Assembly: GCA_047967505.1 (NCBI GenBank)
Contig: CM106539.1
Origin: Dipteris shenzhenensis
Lineage: Eukaryota; Polypodiophyta; Polypodiopsida; Gleicheniales
Reading direction: 5' to 3' (one strand)
DNA: 64,000 nt
The notes beneath the pieces are model-generated. The model was not told where the DNA came from. It was given only the letters and a program-made list of their open reading frames with translations, and searched no databases. The position numbers were made by a program, and so were the translations under genes. Shown in pieces: positions 58,201 through 61,500 of the stretch; the stretch's first letter is position 1; every line of letters begins with the position of its first letter.

Positions 58201-59820
58201 ATCTTTGATCAGGGTATAAGAGGAGTCTGGAGAGGCCCTCGAATCCGTCTTTGAAAAGGAAATGGTATTGTCCACGAATCTCATAGTAGACTACGCAATG
58301 GAAGAGAAAGTGCTTCTCTAACTCCAGCCCATAGCGCTCACACAGTGTGTAGATACGACTCTCCCTGGGTATCCCGTTTGTTCGTCTACTCTCGATATGG
58401 AGTCGGTGCAATGACACACGAAACTGTAGCGTACAAAAGGATCTAGAGCAAGTAACCAGCAAGAGAGCAACCAGCACGCCCTAGTGTCCTCATAAAAGAC
58501 TCAAGCTCGTCTATGTAGAGGCCAAACAAGGTCGATGAGAGTGGACAACCTTGTTTGACCCCCAATGGTGCTCGGGATCTCATCTGTCCATCCGCCCCCT
58601 GTCCGAACCCTGCGTGAGATCCTCTCATAAAGTGCCATAACAGCCCAAACTATCTCCGGCCCATACCCCAGCTCCTGTAACCACCTAATGAGGCGTGCTC
58701 GAGGCACTGTATCGAAGGCTTTGCGGAAAACCACAAAGCATTAATATACCCTCTCTCTCCGTGTCCTAGCCTCCTCTATGACACTCCTACGTGTCAGGAT
58801 ATGATCCATGGTTTTGTGGTCACGTCGGAAGCCTACCTGTCCATCTGCTCTGAGTCCCTGCATCTTTGCATAGCGACTGACCTCCATATCTAACGCTGAA
58901 GCATATATCTTGGACATGACATGCCCGATCATAATGGTCCTGTAGTTGCTTGGATCCATGGGACCCCCTGCCTTTTGGATGAGTATGATAGTGTTGAGGG
59001 TCCAAGTGCGTGGGAAGCTGAGACAAACTGCTTGATTAAATAGCTTGAATGCTCAAGTATTGCAAAGATTCTTTTTAATGGCCTTGAGAACTGGTACACT
59101 GACTTTGTTGGTTATGATAAGATGTGTTGCCCGGCTTCAGTTTTCTATTTTAAAGCTGCTTCTTGTCAAATGACATTTGGAAGAAAGTTCCAACATAACT
59201 GATGTTCTATTACAAAGGATGTCCTAACAAGTTGTAGAATTAAAACACGAATGTTGTCAGTAGGATTCTGCTAGTTATTTTGCACCGACACTGTTTCTCG
59301 AATTTTTTCACATGGCAGAGCAGGATGAGGATCTGTTAAAGCTAGAAGAAACTGTTACAAGCACGAAGCATATTGCTTTGGCTGTAAATGAAGAGTTGGA
59401 TCTGCATACAAAGCTTCTGGTAAGTGTCCTTGACATAAAATCATTATGTGATAGCATCTCAGCATAACACATCTGTTTATTGTTCGTAAACATCGATCAA
59501 CATTGATAACTTGTTTGATTGTAGGATGAATTGGACGAGGATGCAGATGCCACTAACACACGCTTAAAGGTTTCTGGTTAATTCTCTTTATTGTGTCATG
59601 TAACCCTCCTACAGTTCGCAATGTGCACATTTTGTCACTTTTATCCAGTGTAACGTGTGTAATTTTTAGCAATGGTATGCTGATGCAGAATGTGCAGAGA
59701 CGGCTAGGCTTTTTGAGCAAAAAGGCGACTGGTGGCTGCTCCCTTGTGAGCCTCATGTTAATGTTACTGGCTATTGTGATTCTTGTACTGGTTGTATTTG
59801 CCCTTATCAGGTATTTGTAG
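12565..59820 (+). CDS. SYP5: SYP5-type Qc-SNARE (syntaxin of plants 51/52 family), six coding exons
   Basis: Coding exons are 12565-12779, 22915-23016, 42084-42190, 59319-59419, 59525-59569 and 59689-59820. They sum to 702 nt, giving 233 residues; Arabidopsis SYP51/52 are about the same length. Every intron is GT...AG and all phases match. Residues 1-110 form the N-terminal helical part, which includes the conserved AIRRKLT and LDSLQSLL runs. Residues 142-200 are the SNARE helix (STKHIALAVNEELDL). Residues 206-230 are a C-terminal membrane anchor, followed by RYL. Known SYP5 proteins act in SNARE complexes for fusion at the trans-Golgi/prevacuolar compartment and vacuole. The usual zero-layer Gln reads His at residue 171. 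An in-frame ATG at 12466 would add 33 residues; 12565 is preferred because it matches the family start. Confidence 0.95.
12833..12852. repeat. C20 homopolymer
   Basis: Twenty consecutive C residues lie 53 bases into intron 1. Its length is likely to be unstable and error-prone in sequencing. Confidence 0.95.
13660..14256. repeat. Possible LTR relic containing a 2 x 60-bp tandem repeat
   Basis: A 60-bp unit at 13781-13840 (starting CAGGTGGTGCTGACATC) is repeated at 13841-13900 with several changes. The surrounding stretch has LTR-like features seen elsewhere in the window: a TTATATAGGG TATA-like box near 13950, and an end reading TTCTAACA followed by a C8 run near 14257, which on the minus strand would be a polypurine tract followed by TGTTAGAA. 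No partner copy was found, so the LTR call is tentative. Confidence 0.4.
14846..17523 (+). mobile_element. Penelope-like element with N-terminal GIY-YIG endonuclease and PLE reverse transcriptase (decayed)
   Basis: In one frame at about 14846-15186, the sequence VIYVVYNIHSSNMLYVGQT gives the GIY-YIG signature with normal spacing. It is followed by a conserved-type Arg and the rest of a GIY-YIG nuclease fold. Linker segments follow (15129-15401, 15438-15920, 15948-16250). The reverse transcriptase is at 16247-17523. Its palm motif A is YDFTTLYTKI, motif B region is GISMGTNCAVFLANFYLF, motif C is CFIDDLF, then FLDLRL, IYNKRE and a thumb (DSNISDLAKYGVISSQF). Reading needs frameshifts near 15180-15440, 15920 (stop), 16250 and 17195. 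Placing GIY-YIG before RT is the permuted order known for Chlamys/Naiad-type PLEs; canonical PLEs carry it at the C-terminus, and none follows here. The copy is in sense orientation in SYP5 intron 1. Confidence 0.9.
17811..17848. repeat. (GA)n microsatellite
   Basis: A pure GA run of about 38 bases, preceded by an interrupted GAGTGAGA stretch. It lies about 290 bases after the end of the Penelope-like reverse transcriptase. Confidence 0.95.
17966..18085 (+). other. Possible structured RNA segment downstream of the Penelope-like element
   Basis: Several inverted repeats nest within about 110 bases: TAAGCA with TGCTTA, TGCCCAAG with CTTGGGCA, GGGTTT with AAACCC, and AGAC with GTCT around a CCGCGG loop, followed by GAAAC. 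The GAC...GTC stem next to GAAA loosely recalls a hammerhead ribozyme, which many PLEs carry. However, the CUGAUGA core is absent and the segment between stems III and I is too long. I treat it as structured sequence of unknown role. Confidence 0.25.
18590..19230 (+). pseudogene. Ty1/copia gag fragment with zinc knuckle
   Basis: Plus-strand frames give a copia-type gag C-terminal half: a LAMLLVSKLPRGYRG stretch, a lysine-rich linker, a CFYCNMPRYVAQDC zinc knuckle (its usual GH is replaced by RY) and the start of a protease region. Stops and frame changes are frequent. The fragment ends where the minus-strand LINE at 19248 begins, so the LINE may have inserted here. Confidence 0.7.
19248..19963 (-). 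mobile_element. LINE copy D: 5'-truncated 3' end, pyrimidine-microsatellite-tailed family
   Basis: Read on the minus strand, it encodes the last part of the family ORF2 (STITYFFQAEQ, then an RTDTQITL segment), then the 3' UTR with AGACCCATCGG and TTTAATGAAC, and ends in about 44 bases of (TC)n, seen as (GA)n at 19248-19291 on the plus strand. It matches LINE C at 57.6 kb closely and LINE A at 44.7 kb. Its upstream end is near 19963. It lies antisense in SYP5 intron 1. Confidence 0.8.
19970..20190. repeat. Pyrimidine-rich low-complexity stretch
   Basis: Irregular repeats of CTCTCCTCTCC and TCTCCTCCTTGC with small variants. The Pro/Ser/Leu-rich open frames across it are composition effects, not genes. 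Confidence 0.7.
20290..20605 (-). pseudogene. Ty1/copia gag N-terminal fragment
   Basis: The minus strand encodes a copia-gag-like start (SRKLDGTNCPILKVKIRG). It lies just inside the primer-binding site and LTR at 20720-21326, with matching orientation. The rest of the element is missing below about 20280. Confidence 0.55.
20720..21326 (-). repeat. Copia 5' LTR with adjacent tRNA-iMet primer-binding site
   Basis: GCTCTGATACCA at 20720-20731 is the complement of the standard TGGTATCAGAGC primer-binding site. The LTR end TGTTGGAAATG follows at once. The far end is near 21326 (CTTCCAAGA), shortly after GGGGGCTCACAGGTGG, a run shared with the LTR at 28324-28967, so the two are related families. 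TATATAAGGG near 21155 may be the LTR promoter TATA box. Confidence 0.65.
21339..22281 (+). repeat. Possible LTR preceded by polypurine tract
   Basis: GAGAGGGGG lies just before TGTTGGAATATT, as a polypurine tract before a 3' LTR would. The segment contains CCTATATAAAGGG near 21790 and ends TTCTCTAACA at 22281, giving TG...CA termini. No second copy is seen, so the boundaries are inferred. Confidence 0.4.
22915..23016 (+). CDS. SYP5: SYP5 exon 2
   Basis: It encodes residues 72-105 (TEKDLSKRQDLVLGLRAR and onwards). The acceptor is TTTGCAG and the donor GTGAAG at 23017. Its first base completes the Leu codon of exon 1. Intron 2 is 19,067 bp. Confidence 0.93.
23017..24230. other. Start of intron 2; no feature recognised
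   Basis: Unique-looking sequence. The stretch 23560-23770 is rich in TTGACCAA and GGTCAAAG-like words but forms no clean repeat. Confidence 0.5.
24234..24930 (-). pseudogene. Ty3/gypsy integrase remnant
   Basis: On the minus strand, 24930 to 24680 holds the integrase core start (PWESIAMDFIFYLP, then TIIDRFSKQAHF). After a decayed catalytic stretch, 24518-24234 holds the C-terminal part (RGDWVTLKVEK, ending KLSPRYYGPF). These are hallmarks of gypsy integrases. The upstream part of pol is cut off at the LTR-like repeats at 24913. Confidence 0.85.
24913..25403. repeat. Direct LTR-like repeats interrupting the gypsy remnant
   Basis: GTTGGAAAGGTCACCTCCCC at about 24913 recurs at 25208. Both copies continue through a TAAGCCCCCA word and end in a shared CCTGCAAACAAG stretch; the second has a large internal deletion. 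The second copy starts TGTTGGAAAG and ends TTTTCTAACA (25403), an LTR-like TG...CA unit of 196 bp. Confidence 0.55.
25500..27905 (+). pseudogene. L1-type LINE ORF2, decayed (copy B)
   Basis: Plus-strand frames give the endonuclease (DILCVQEHKMDA, then a FRNLYAPNNSGD segment and WVIGGDF), then a long frame at 25958-26782 leading into the reverse transcriptase. Near 26750-26990 are FVHGRSIFDNIF-like and LLDFEKAYDTVD motifs, the second being palm motif A. The C-terminal region is at about 27480-27860. Several stops and frameshifts break it and no YADD box is evident. It is a different lineage from LINE copies A, C, D and E. Confidence 0.8.
28040..28323 (+). pseudogene. LINE copy H: C-terminal ORF2 fragment interrupted by an LTR
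   Basis: The plus strand encodes the family's final segment (SFFRVGVRPTAV, then a SISDFM ending), matching LINE A at 48070-48225. Just after the stop codon the 3' UTR is cut by the LTR starting at 28324, so this LINE was there before that copia insertion. Confidence 0.75.
28324..28967 (-). repeat. 3' LTR of the older copia element (copia1)
   Basis: It starts TGTTAGAAAT and ends GATTCTAACA, inverted copies of each other. The CCCCCCCTCA just beyond the right end is, on the minus strand, a polypurine tract before the LTR. CCCTATATAAGGG near 28790 is a likely TATA box. The minus-strand copia1 pol begins 11 bases away. Confidence 0.75.
29144..29289 (-). repeat. copia-N 3' LTR
   Basis: TGTGGGAGAGG to TACCCCAACA on the plus strand. 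Three substitutions separate it from its partner at 33499-33644. Confidence 0.95.
29381..30415 (-). CDS. copia-N ORF b: RT/RNase H-derived segments without catalytic boxes
   Basis: The 258-codon frame at 29639-30415 carries the RT segment LLRKCLHDQKQSPRAWLHRF, which in copia is followed by the YVDD box. Here the YVDD region is missing and sequence like that after it (LDDVYQILGYF) comes directly. A degraded AGDV of RNase H is near its end. A second frame at 29381-29620 continues the RNase H tail. It overlaps the end of ORF a in another frame. It is unclear whether any of this is translated. Confidence 0.55.
30205..31434 (-). CDS. copia-N ORF a: gag start joined to pre-integrase and post-integrase segments
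   Basis: An open frame of 409 codons; the likely functional start is the internal Met before ASTAGSALFDIERLDG, about 17 residues in. The gag N-terminal part (LDGSNFQYWKEQ) is followed by a protease-flank/pre-integrase segment (VMPSGSILVLQRVRHIPGL, ISTGQLVEAGY), then jumps to the domain after integrase (DYRLWDSSTRDLIRS). The catalytic DSG of protease and the whole integrase core are absent. The frame stays open across these joins, so the product, if made, is a stitched non-catalytic polyprotein. Confidence 0.7.
   Translation of the reverse strand: MPIALYCSLVVTYCATDMASTAGSALFDIERLDGSNFQYWKEQIYDVLVQKRQHKPIQCKGVKPNSIKQSDWDDMDEQACSIIQSSLSKSVYLQVQDGVQGVDYHAYEFYTRICRMYDHDSVMLQHDGLKCPDGLKYSFDMHSKGRSIGRNRSCYGDIHLVMPSGSILVLQRVRHIPGLATSKISTGQLVEAGYHVSLGDHAWKIARGNLVMARGSRVGFSYALHVSGVQDKMLISKQPSSRDYRLWDSSTRDLIRSHNVYFREDAMFRQPKTVDSRRVVFQEGVSALIPPNSMQGQPISLGVGGFSHGEQVIKLGQPQLLPDFGQRWSDVSSIPRFILLWRLLMHLLWTVTVYSQDAECLLQMRMRLCMVRRIPWLMMPGMIHWLVMPGQMWFLQLLTRVILHISRNH
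33499..33644 (-). repeat. copia-N 5' LTR
   Basis: Same ends as its partner. The GATACCAGT just to its left is the complement of the primer-binding site. The right flank CTTCA is the target duplication. Confidence 0.95.
36207..36480 (-). repeat. copia2 3' LTR
   Basis: TG...CA ends, left flank TTAAC. Compared with its partner, it carries a second ATCATCTCCTCA unit and an ACCTCTAC insertion, and lacks a 15-base stretch near the end. Confidence 0.92.
36852..37320 (-). CDS. copia2 gag, C-terminal part with two zinc knuckles
   Basis: The minus strand encodes HVNHMRSLMTQLASI, a SMPEDYDHVVTTLKNL segment, then two CCHC knuckles, CKHCGKTNHLSKDC and CKYCGKNNHHEKFC, and stops after YEDYAF. It binds RNA in the capsid by family knowledge. 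It is separated from the N-terminal half (38361-38735) by the inserted LINE G. The end is a proper stop codon, not a fusion to pol. Confidence 0.85.
37325..38380 (-). mobile_element. LINE G: 5'-truncated 3' end inside copia2 gag, (ATTCT)n-tailed
   Basis: The minus strand encodes the end of a LINE ORF2: VVQTMLYGVEVWGG (after the RT thumb), then a 255-codon frame with a C-terminal knuckle (RICQMCDLQDVETEAHVLLTC) and stop near 37455. After about 130 bases of 3' UTR it ends in four tandem ATTCT units (37305-37330 on the plus strand) rather than poly(A). It separates the two halves of copia2 gag cleanly. The C-x2-C...H-x4-C knuckle resembles that of LINE A but the rest diverges. Confidence 0.8.
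38361..38735 (-). CDS. copia2 gag, N-terminal part
   Basis: Starts MATFLNMDKFNGKGFHTW and continues with LMRENLWGLVKP, a Ser/Thr-rich linker, and a SPSEAWQKLDIIF segment typical of copia gag (UBN2-like). The frame runs into the LINE G junction at FFEL. The same gag family occurs on the plus strand at 49870-50203. Confidence 0.85.
   Translation of the reverse strand: MATFLNMDKFNGKGFHTWQMKVKFALMRENLWGLVKPASTSSSTASNAGESSAPTHPARDPAREKKAYGIIALGLGDDYIHRISDLESPSEAWQKLDIIFGASSHISKLSLKIAFFELRWLVAL
39582..39850 (-). repeat. copia2 5' LTR
   Basis: TGTTGAAGAAG start, CCCATCA end, followed by the TTAAC target duplication. The primer-binding site lies immediately left. Confidence 0.93.
39851..40955 (-). 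pseudogene. Internal region of another minus-strand LTR element; unrecognised gag-like frames
   Basis: Minus-strand frames at 39860-40155 (MNRKLDQLKSS, then an Asp/Ser-rich stretch) and 40046-40345 are protein-like but not recognised. At the right end, GGCTCTAATATCA (40944-40956) is a decayed complement of the primer-binding site, just before an LTR-like start. This implies these are the 5' internal parts of an element whose LTR begins at about 40956. Confidence 0.4.
40956..41610 (-). repeat. LTR relic sharing sequence with 60950-61500
   Basis: From TGTAGCTAAAC the sequence shares blocks in the same order with 60950-61500: GGAATCCATGTG, CTTGTGAGGGG, TATGGGATA, CACGTGGCAAC, TTACAAGCCATTTAAA, and TCACCTTTGTTACA-like. 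CACGTGGC occurs in both. The right boundary is uncertain. Confidence 0.5.
42084..42190 (+). CDS. SYP5: SYP5 exon 3
   Basis: It encodes residues 106-141 (RSNLLGQDGK ... GIIGLQRQIMR) plus one base. The acceptor is GGTAG and the donor GTATGT at 42191. The first base completes the AGG Arg codon from exon 2; the last G joins exon 4 to make GAG. Family conservation around LQRQIMRE confirms the placement. Intron 3 is 17,128 bp. Confidence 0.92.
42851..43434 (-). repeat. Inverted, internally deleted copy of the 'TGTCAC' gypsy LTR plus leader
   Basis: On the minus strand, 43434-43297 matches the start of the LTR at 43738 and 52784 (TGTCAC, GATTTCTGGTGC). Then 43296-43077 matches the end of that LTR (50630-50881). 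Then 43076-42851 matches the leader and gag start at 50882-51140. The order LTR start, LTR end, leader in one copy shows that both blocks belong to a single long LTR. Confidence 0.75.
43555..43737 (+). pseudogene. Ty1/copia RT-RNase H fragment
   Basis: The plus strand encodes KRVLHYLKGTQHVGLLY and onwards to IYFMLG, the conserved region between copia RT and RNase H. It is cut at 43737 by the gypsy LTR. A later part of a copia RNase H in the same orientation is at 54660-54789. Confidence 0.8.
43738..44631 (+). repeat. Gypsy LTR, first part (copy A)
   Basis: Starts TGTCACGAGGGC and matches 52784-53625 over about 840-890 bp with scattered changes and indels; for example, A carries a doubled GTACGATCGTTCC absent in B. 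It contains two G-box cores, CACGTG at 43951 and 43966. Unlike copy B it does not continue into the second half of the LTR but jumps at 44632 to an internal pol fragment, a deletion junction. Confidence 0.85.
44632..44733 (+). pseudogene. Gypsy integrase N-terminal fragment, left part (split by LINE A)
   Basis: ARFYDQ...HLHYTLRDGF is encoded here, then the LINE intervenes, and the fragment resumes at 48485-48650. The undisturbed counterpart is at 51875-52130. Confidence 0.75.
44734..48484 (+). mobile_element. LINE A: near-full-length non-LTR retrotransposon, decayed
   Basis: An ORF1-like frame at 44734-45085 carries an RVRGIP stretch, QPLIIRSHD and DEDLTPLQVEERR, followed after a stop by ARKEGKWAVV. 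The endonuclease is at about 45480-45830 (AVCYFPPETS, GGGSSVDYIMGSP in shifted frame, ADHTY). The RT is at 46356-47207, with GHVMSKIYAL, GVKQGCPLSPTLFGLY and YADD at about 47034-47045. The thumb and C-terminal part are at 47220-48225, including a CTLC...H...C knuckle (CDMQEVEIEEHFIFRC). The 3' UTR ends in TTTAATAAACTTTCTTTC and a T/C-rich tail. Palm motif A is missing by an in-frame deletion. Frameshifts and stops are several. It sits in a gypsy fragment whose empty copy is at 51.9 kb. Confidence 0.9.
48485..48650 (+). pseudogene. Gypsy integrase N-terminal fragment, right part
   Basis: Continues the fragment interrupted by LINE A. It matches 51965-52130 nearly base for base and ends GATCAGTGATG at the copia LTR. 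Confidence 0.75.
48651..49007 (+). repeat. Copia 5' LTR with perfect primer-binding site
   Basis: Starts TGTTGGGATAAAT and ends CATCTCTTCA. TGGTATCAGAGC, the tRNA-iMet primer-binding site, begins at 49010. TCTATATAAGGG near 48900 is a likely TATA box. The left end is confirmed by comparison with the uninterrupted gypsy copy at 52130. No 3' LTR is seen. Confidence 0.85.
49870..50203 (+). pseudogene. Ty1/copia gag fragment, related to copia2 gag
   Basis: The plus strand encodes KFNGQGFHTGQMKIKFVLM and KENLWDLVK, then a broken SGASSHT-like stretch. It resembles the gag at 38361-38735 and lies about 860 bases after the primer-binding site, the same spacing as in copia2. It stops abruptly at the gypsy LTR fragment at 50204. 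Confidence 0.8.
50204..50881 (+). repeat. Gypsy LTR, second part (5' LTR remnant)
   Basis: GTTGCTAGGCAGATGG to GGCCGGTTTCA matches 53970-54644 over about 675 bp. Here it is followed by a leader and gag, so it is the end of the 5' LTR; its first part is lost at the junction with the copia gag. Confidence 0.8.
51039..51830 (+). pseudogene. Gypsy gag fragment fused to RNase H
   Basis: Gag starts near 51039 (MSHSDEDWDREHESSQDGQ) and runs through Gln/Gly/Met-rich sequence with a frame change near 51480. A 111-codon frame at 51495-51830 starts in the Met/Gly-rich gag part (MQPGMQSGMHG) and passes in frame at about 51615 into gypsy RNase H (FVVHYDVCGNSIGAILTQ, ending LGAEFTMQTDH). Protease and RT are absent, removed by a deletion that kept the frame. 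Confidence 0.75.
51831..52783 (+). pseudogene. Gypsy integrase-side remnant, poorly recognisable
   Basis: 51875-52130 is the empty-site counterpart of the fragment around LINE A (HLHYTLRDGF). From 52140 to 52740 the plus strand gives protein-like stretches (CVLPEDEELDDILVPEQVLA) that probably lie near the end of pol, but I cannot place them. The 3' LTR follows at 52784. Confidence 0.5.
52784..54644 (+). repeat. Gypsy 3' LTR, full length (copy B, ~1.86 kb)
   Basis: Starts TGTCACGAGGGC. Its first part (to 53625) matches copy A at 43738. Its last part (53970-54644) matches 50204-50881. The inverted copy at 42851-43434 also joins LTR start and end. Two G-box CACGTG cores are at 53004 and 53017. 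It follows the plus-strand gypsy remnant, so it is the 3' LTR. Confidence 0.8.
54660..54789 (+). pseudogene. Ty1/copia RNase H fragment
   Basis: The plus strand encodes IYTDSHNALAIVRNPVFHMC and TKHIEV, the C-terminal part of copia RNase H. It has the same orientation as 43555-43737 and may be the far side of the same element, with some sequence lost. Confidence 0.8.
54790..55337 (-). repeat. 3' LTR of a copia element, split by a LINE 3' end
   Basis: 54790-54950 matches 56878-56970 (CAGCCCTGTTCTAGGCCCT, TGGCACTC, GGCCTGATCT). 55218-55337 matches 56995-57113 (GTGCTGCCCATGTGGCAGC to CCCTAATCCAA). The intervening 54965-55215 is LINE sequence. The right end CCAACA is followed by CCCCCTCTC, a polypurine tract on the minus strand. 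Confidence 0.7.
54965..55215 (+). mobile_element. LINE I: short 3' end with (CT)n tail
   Basis: TTTTAGTAGCTCCACCA, AGACCCATCGGTCTTCCG and CTCTAATAAAATTTC match the 3' UTR of LINE A at 48380-48470. It ends in about 39 bases of (CT)n at 55177-55215. Only the last ~250 bp is present. Confidence 0.85.
55830..56710 (-). pseudogene. Ty1/copia gag with zinc knuckle
   Basis: Minus strand: 56487-56275 encodes a DEGESLQKHITKMKVVW segment of gag; 56220-55840 encodes a Lys/Glu-rich region with the canonical knuckle CFYCNEPGHFVKDC, followed by a protease-start-like stretch. It lies between two LTR copies in matching orientation. Pol is absent, so this is another gag-only remnant, about 2.3 kb overall. 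Confidence 0.8.
56875..57113 (-). repeat. 5' LTR of the same gag-only copia element
   Basis: Right-hand partner of 54790-55337. It includes a C12 run and ends CCAATA where the left copy has CCAACA. The primer-binding site was not recognised. Confidence 0.6.
57551..59048 (-). mobile_element. LINE C: 5'-truncated copy with RT motif A but no YADD
   Basis: Minus strand, high to low: YRTIMIGHVMSKIYA, then VVFRKAFDTVPRARL (palm motif A), GVKQGCPLSSTLFGLY (motif B), then a jump past motif C and the thumb to the C-terminal part (HIESRRTNG, CERYGLELEKHFLFHC, STITEFFQVEQ). The 3' UTR has the AGACC...ATCGG word (seen as GACCGATAGGTCTATGAG on plus) and ends in a T/C-rich tail at about 57554-57576. Its truncated 5' end is about 270 bp before SYP5 exon 4. 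Confidence 0.88.
59319..59419 (+). CDS. SYP5: SYP5 exon 4 (SNARE helix)
   Basis: Residues 142-175, EQDEDLLKLEETVTS and onwards. The acceptor is ATGGCAG and the donor GTAAGT at 59420. The codon at 59405-59407 is CAT (His171), where the family has the zero-layer Gln. Intron 4 is 105 bp. Confidence 0.95.
59525..59569 (+). CDS. SYP5: SYP5 exon 5
   Basis: Fifteen codons, DELDEDADATNTRLK, continuing the SNARE helix. The acceptor is TTGTAG and the donor GTTTCT. Intron 5 is 119 bp. Confidence 0.93.
59689..59820 (+). CDS. SYP5: SYP5 exon 6 (membrane anchor and stop)
   Basis: Residues 191-233: NVQRRLGFLSKKATGGC, then a hydrophobic segment of about 25 residues, RYL and TAG. The acceptor is GATGCAG. 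Tail anchoring at the C-terminus is the expected topology. Confidence 0.95.
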   Translation, partial: NVQRRLGFLSKKATGGCSLVSLMLMLLAIVILVLVVFALIRYL

Positions 59821-60533
59821 TATGCATTAGGTTAGCTGCAGATGCTCTGTTCAATGAAGGGATATGCTCAGCCATTATGCAATTACACATTATGGTCTTT
59901 TGGGAAAAAGAGGGAAGATATGATTAAGTTGGAAGTGTTTTTTGGTGTTGCATAATATGGAATTGCTAGGGGTCTATCTCCATAAGCAGGCATTTCCATA
60001 GTCCAGGTTTGTCATGAAACAAGTGTATAATCTGTATTAACTTCAATATGCTTTTGAATTCCTGGCCTGTATCCACATGAGGATTTCTTTCTAGTTTCCT
60101 CCACAACCAGAGTTTGGACTCATTAGTTGTATTGTTGTCCTGAAGGTTTTTTCCTCTTGTAGATTCAGTGGTGGAGTTCGCCAGTCACATGATGGATTTT
60201 CTATGTTCAAAGAACAAAGCTAGCCTTCATATCAAGTTCCTTTAAAGCAGGTTGCAGATAGCAGAATGATGCTTCTAAGTTGCTATTGTATCATGCTTAA
60301 TAATCTGCGACAACTCATTGGTGTTATAACTTGTTGTGTGTGTGTGTGTGTGTAGTATCCGTTCTTCGGGGCGTCCTTAAGGCAATCCTTTTATGAGTGT
60401 CTGCATGCGCAAGATCTAAATTATCCTTCCTTCTTGTCGTATTATGATATCTTCTGATGCTTGTAATTGGTTGTCCCTTTCCATGAGAACTGTTCATTGT
60501 AATATAATGACCAATGGATTTCACCCAAAAAAA

Positions 60534-60550
<17 letters not shown>
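59821..60550 (+). other. SYP5 3' UTR and 3' flank
   Basis: No further coding exon is seen. A TTTTTTCCTCTTGTAG stretch near 60150 could be the acceptor of a 3' UTR intron. No clear polyadenylation site could be chosen. (TG)n microsatellites at 60332-60354 and 60536-60568 mark the end of unique sequence. Confidence 0.4.
60332..60354. repeat. (TG)n microsatellite
   Basis: About 23 bases of TG repeats. Confidence 0.9.

Positions 60551-60568
<18 letters not shown>
60536..60568. repeat. (TG)n then (TA)n microsatellite
   Basis: About 33 bases of TG followed by TATATA and GATAGATA, directly next to the 3' end of LINE F. Confidence 0.9.
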
Positions 60569-60574
<6 letters not shown>

Positions 60575-60730
60575 GCTAGATAGATAGAGAAAAGAAAGAA
60601 AAAAGAAGATTTATTAAAGGCCTTTGAAAAGACTAAGGGGTCTATGTGACTGAAAGAACGTGATACGATGACATGAATGGGTGGAGCCTTAAATTGGGCA
60701 TTAACACCCAAGACAAATACAACATAATCA
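60575..60730 (-). mobile_element. LINE F: very short 3' end
   Basis: TTTATTAAAGGCCTTTGAAA and GGGGTCTATGTGACTGAAAG on the plus strand correspond to the inverted 3' UTR of the LINE A/C/D family. The tail is AAGAAAGAAAAAAGAAG on plus, pyrimidine-rich in the LINE sense. Only about 150 bp is present. Confidence 0.65.
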
Positions 60731-60949
60731 TAGAAACATTAATACATAAAAATGTATGAGCCCATGGAAGCTGTGGTGTGGCATCATTGCAATGATCCTC
60801 TGGAGGTTGGGGGGTCAATCCCAAGGGGGAGCCCAAGGGTGTCAAGGCTGTGGTGGCATAAAACCTATGATGGAGCACTAGCGACGTTTAGTTTGTTTGT
60901 GGTCCGTTGTGATTTCCTAGGTGTGGCCCTGCATCAAACAAGTGGCACT

Positions 60950-61500
60950 GTACTAAGCTAGCCTAAAATCTAGTTAAATCTTCCCTAATCTATAGGTAGA
61001 GCTGGCAGAAATAATAGTAGCGAGGAGTTGAATGATAGGACGGCAAGTAATGAAAAGGACTTGGAATCCATGTGAGAGACCGTTGCTTGTGAGGGGTTGC
61101 ACAAGCAACATGCTAGGGTGTTGATTCCTAATCTAGGAGTTGATGTCCTATTTTAGCTTGGAGCAAACAAGGCTCAATTTTCAGTGAGTTTATTATCTAT
61201 GATAGATGAGTACGAAGGACAGTAGGGCCCTTTTATATAAGTCTAGGCTAGGCAAAAATACATTTATGCTTATGGGATAGCCATCATAGGATGTCACGTG
61301 GCAACTATAGGCTTCTCTTTCTTAGAGCACTATTTATTTATATTTACAAGCCATTTAAAGGCCGCCTATGCTAGAAACAATCAAGTAAATTTTACCTTTG
61401 TTACACCAAGCCCGATTTGCGAATCAATCCACTAGCGAGTCTGTCATGTCTCTTAAGTAAATTTCACCTTTGTTACACCAAGCTTAATCTGCGCATCAAT
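60950..61500 (-). repeat. LTR relic, partner of 40956-41610
   Basis: Shares ordered blocks with 40956-41610, including GATGTCACGTGGCAACTA (CACGTG at 61295). TTTTATATAAGTC near 61230 could be its TATA box. A decayed primer-binding complement may lie just left (near 60928). Confidence 0.45.

Noticed and set aside
12565-59820. SYP5 as a processed or dead pseudogene
   Set aside because: It has five introns with GT-AG ends, all phases match and no stop interrupts 233 codons, so it is neither processed nor visibly broken.
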